Source: Pseudoxanthomonas winnipegensis
GTDB taxonomy: Bacteria; Pseudomonadota; Gammaproteobacteria; Xanthomonadales; Xanthomonadaceae
Assembly (NCBI RefSeq): GCF_004283755.1
Contig: NZ_SHMH01000002.1
Span: forward strand, 372,001 to 436,000
Direction: 5' to 3'
Length of the DNA stretch: 64,000 bases
Below the pieces are notes generated by a model, which ran no database searches, was not told the DNA's origin, and worked only from the letters and a program-made list of their open reading frames with translations. Numbering within the stretch: position 1 is the first letter of the stretch; each line of letters opens with the position of its first letter. Made by a program: the position numbers and the translations under genes. Positions 63,511 to 64,000 of the stretch are shown piece by piece.

Positions 63511-64000
63511 CGCATCGCCCGCCTGCTACGGCATCGACATCGGCGGCACCAAGATCGAACTGGTGGCCTGCGATGCGGCCGCGCAGGTGCGCTGGCGCCA
63601 GCGCGTGGCCACGCCGCAGGGCGACTATGCCGGCTTCCTCGCCGCGGTCGCCGCGCTGGTGGAGCAGGCCGATGCCGCGCTGGGCCAGGCGACCAGCGCC
63701 ATCGGCATCGCCCTGCCGGGCGTGCGCGAGCGCGGCAGCGGCCGCCAGCTCAGCGCCAACGTGCCGGCGCTGACCGGGCAGACCGTCGCCGCCGACCTGC
63801 GCGCGCGGCTGGCGCGGCCGCTGGCCTTCGGCAACGACCTGCAGTGCTTCGCCCTGTCCGAGGCCCACGGCGGCGCCGCGCAGGGCTATCCGAGCATGTT
63901 CGGCGCCATCCTCGGCACCGGCGCAGGCGGCGGCTACTGCGTGGACGGGCGGCTGATCACCGGCTTCAACGGCCTGGCCGGCGAATGGGGCCACTGGAGC
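63503..64000 (+). CDS. ROK family sugar kinase (3'-truncated), probable GalNAc kinase
   Basis: The first 166 residues of a ROK kinase, cut by the window end. The ATP-binding motif is YGIDIGGTKIELVACD. The catalytic aspartate is in FGNDLQCFALSEA, followed by GAILGTGAGGGYCVDGRLITG and the start of the zinc/sugar motif GLAGEWGHWS with its glutamate-histidine pair. Relatives phosphorylate GlcNAc, ManNAc or GalNAc. Position directly after agaS favours an AgaK role, making GalNAc-6-phosphate from imported GalNAc. The ATG at 63503 overlaps the agaS stop by eight bases. Confidence 0.88.
   Translation, partial: MADASPACYGIDIGGTKIELVACDAAAQVRWRQRVATPQGDYAGFLAAVAALVEQADAALGQATSAIGIALPGVRERGSGRQLSANVPALTGQTVAADLRARLARPLAFGNDLQCFALSEAHGGAAQGYPSMFGAILGTGAGGGYCVDGRLITGFNGLAGEWGHWS

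Overview
The window is one contiguous, very G+C-rich chromosomal segment. Its gene content points to a xanthomonad-type gammaproteobacterium (Xanthomonadaceae: Xanthomonas, Stenotrophomonas, Pseudoxanthomonas, Luteimonas and relatives). The grounds are gene content, many TonB- and porin-linked catabolic clusters, and interspersed palindromic repeats of a kind I associate with this family. I could not compare it with any genome.

Layout. 1-12 kb is housekeeping and miscellaneous: the end of a short-chain fatty acid transporter, an HdeD-like membrane protein, comF, the biotin genes bioF-bioH-bioC, small EthD and SnoaL proteins, a DUF218 protein, a PLP-dependent threonine/serine dehydratase, a Tyr/Gly-rich lipoprotein, a candidate sigma54-driven small RNA, and mnmG. 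12.2-18 kb is a tripartite RND efflux operon. 18.2-21.7 kb holds a membrane PQQ dehydrogenase, probably quinate/shikimate dehydrogenase, followed by the IclR regulator PcaR.

From 22.3 to 53.3 kb lies a nearly complete funnel for plant and lignin aromatics that converges on protocatechuate. The protocatechuate branch of the beta-ketoadipate pathway is encoded on the minus strand in the order pcaI-J-F, H-G, B-D-C, with repeat-filled gaps between the blocks. It is followed by an aromatic-acid permease, vanillate demethylase with its GntR regulator (vanA-vanR-vanB), pobA with an AraC regulator, and a long minus-strand hydroxycinnamate operon. That operon contains a porin, an MFS carrier, a MarR regulator, a SphA-like protein, coniferyl-alcohol dehydrogenase, vanillin dehydrogenase, feruloyl-CoA hydratase-lyase, an NDP-forming feruloyl-CoA synthetase and an esterase. 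Next comes a quinate block, quiC-porin-quiB. Three promoters (pcaI, the permease, quiC) carry the same pair of 15-bp PcaR/PcaU-like boxes, always 19 bp apart and abutting a TTGA -35 element. This suggests that one regulator joins the three sections.

54-64 kb is a separate carbohydrate locus: a GH109-like Gfo/Idh protein, a TonB-dependent receptor, a large secreted GH31 glycosidase with C-terminal binding modules, AgaS, and a ROK sugar kinase cut by the window end. AgaS points to N-acetylgalactosamine catabolism. A shared 12-mer, CATTTCGAAAGG, lies in both divergent promoters.

The most unusual signal is a roughly 180-bp structured repeat present three times (21.79, 25.02 and 25.37 kb). The copies differ mainly by compensatory changes in five predicted stems while the loops stay identical. 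Two copies form an inverted pair in the pcaB-pcaG gap, and each copy is followed by a CAACAG-type hexanucleotide tract.
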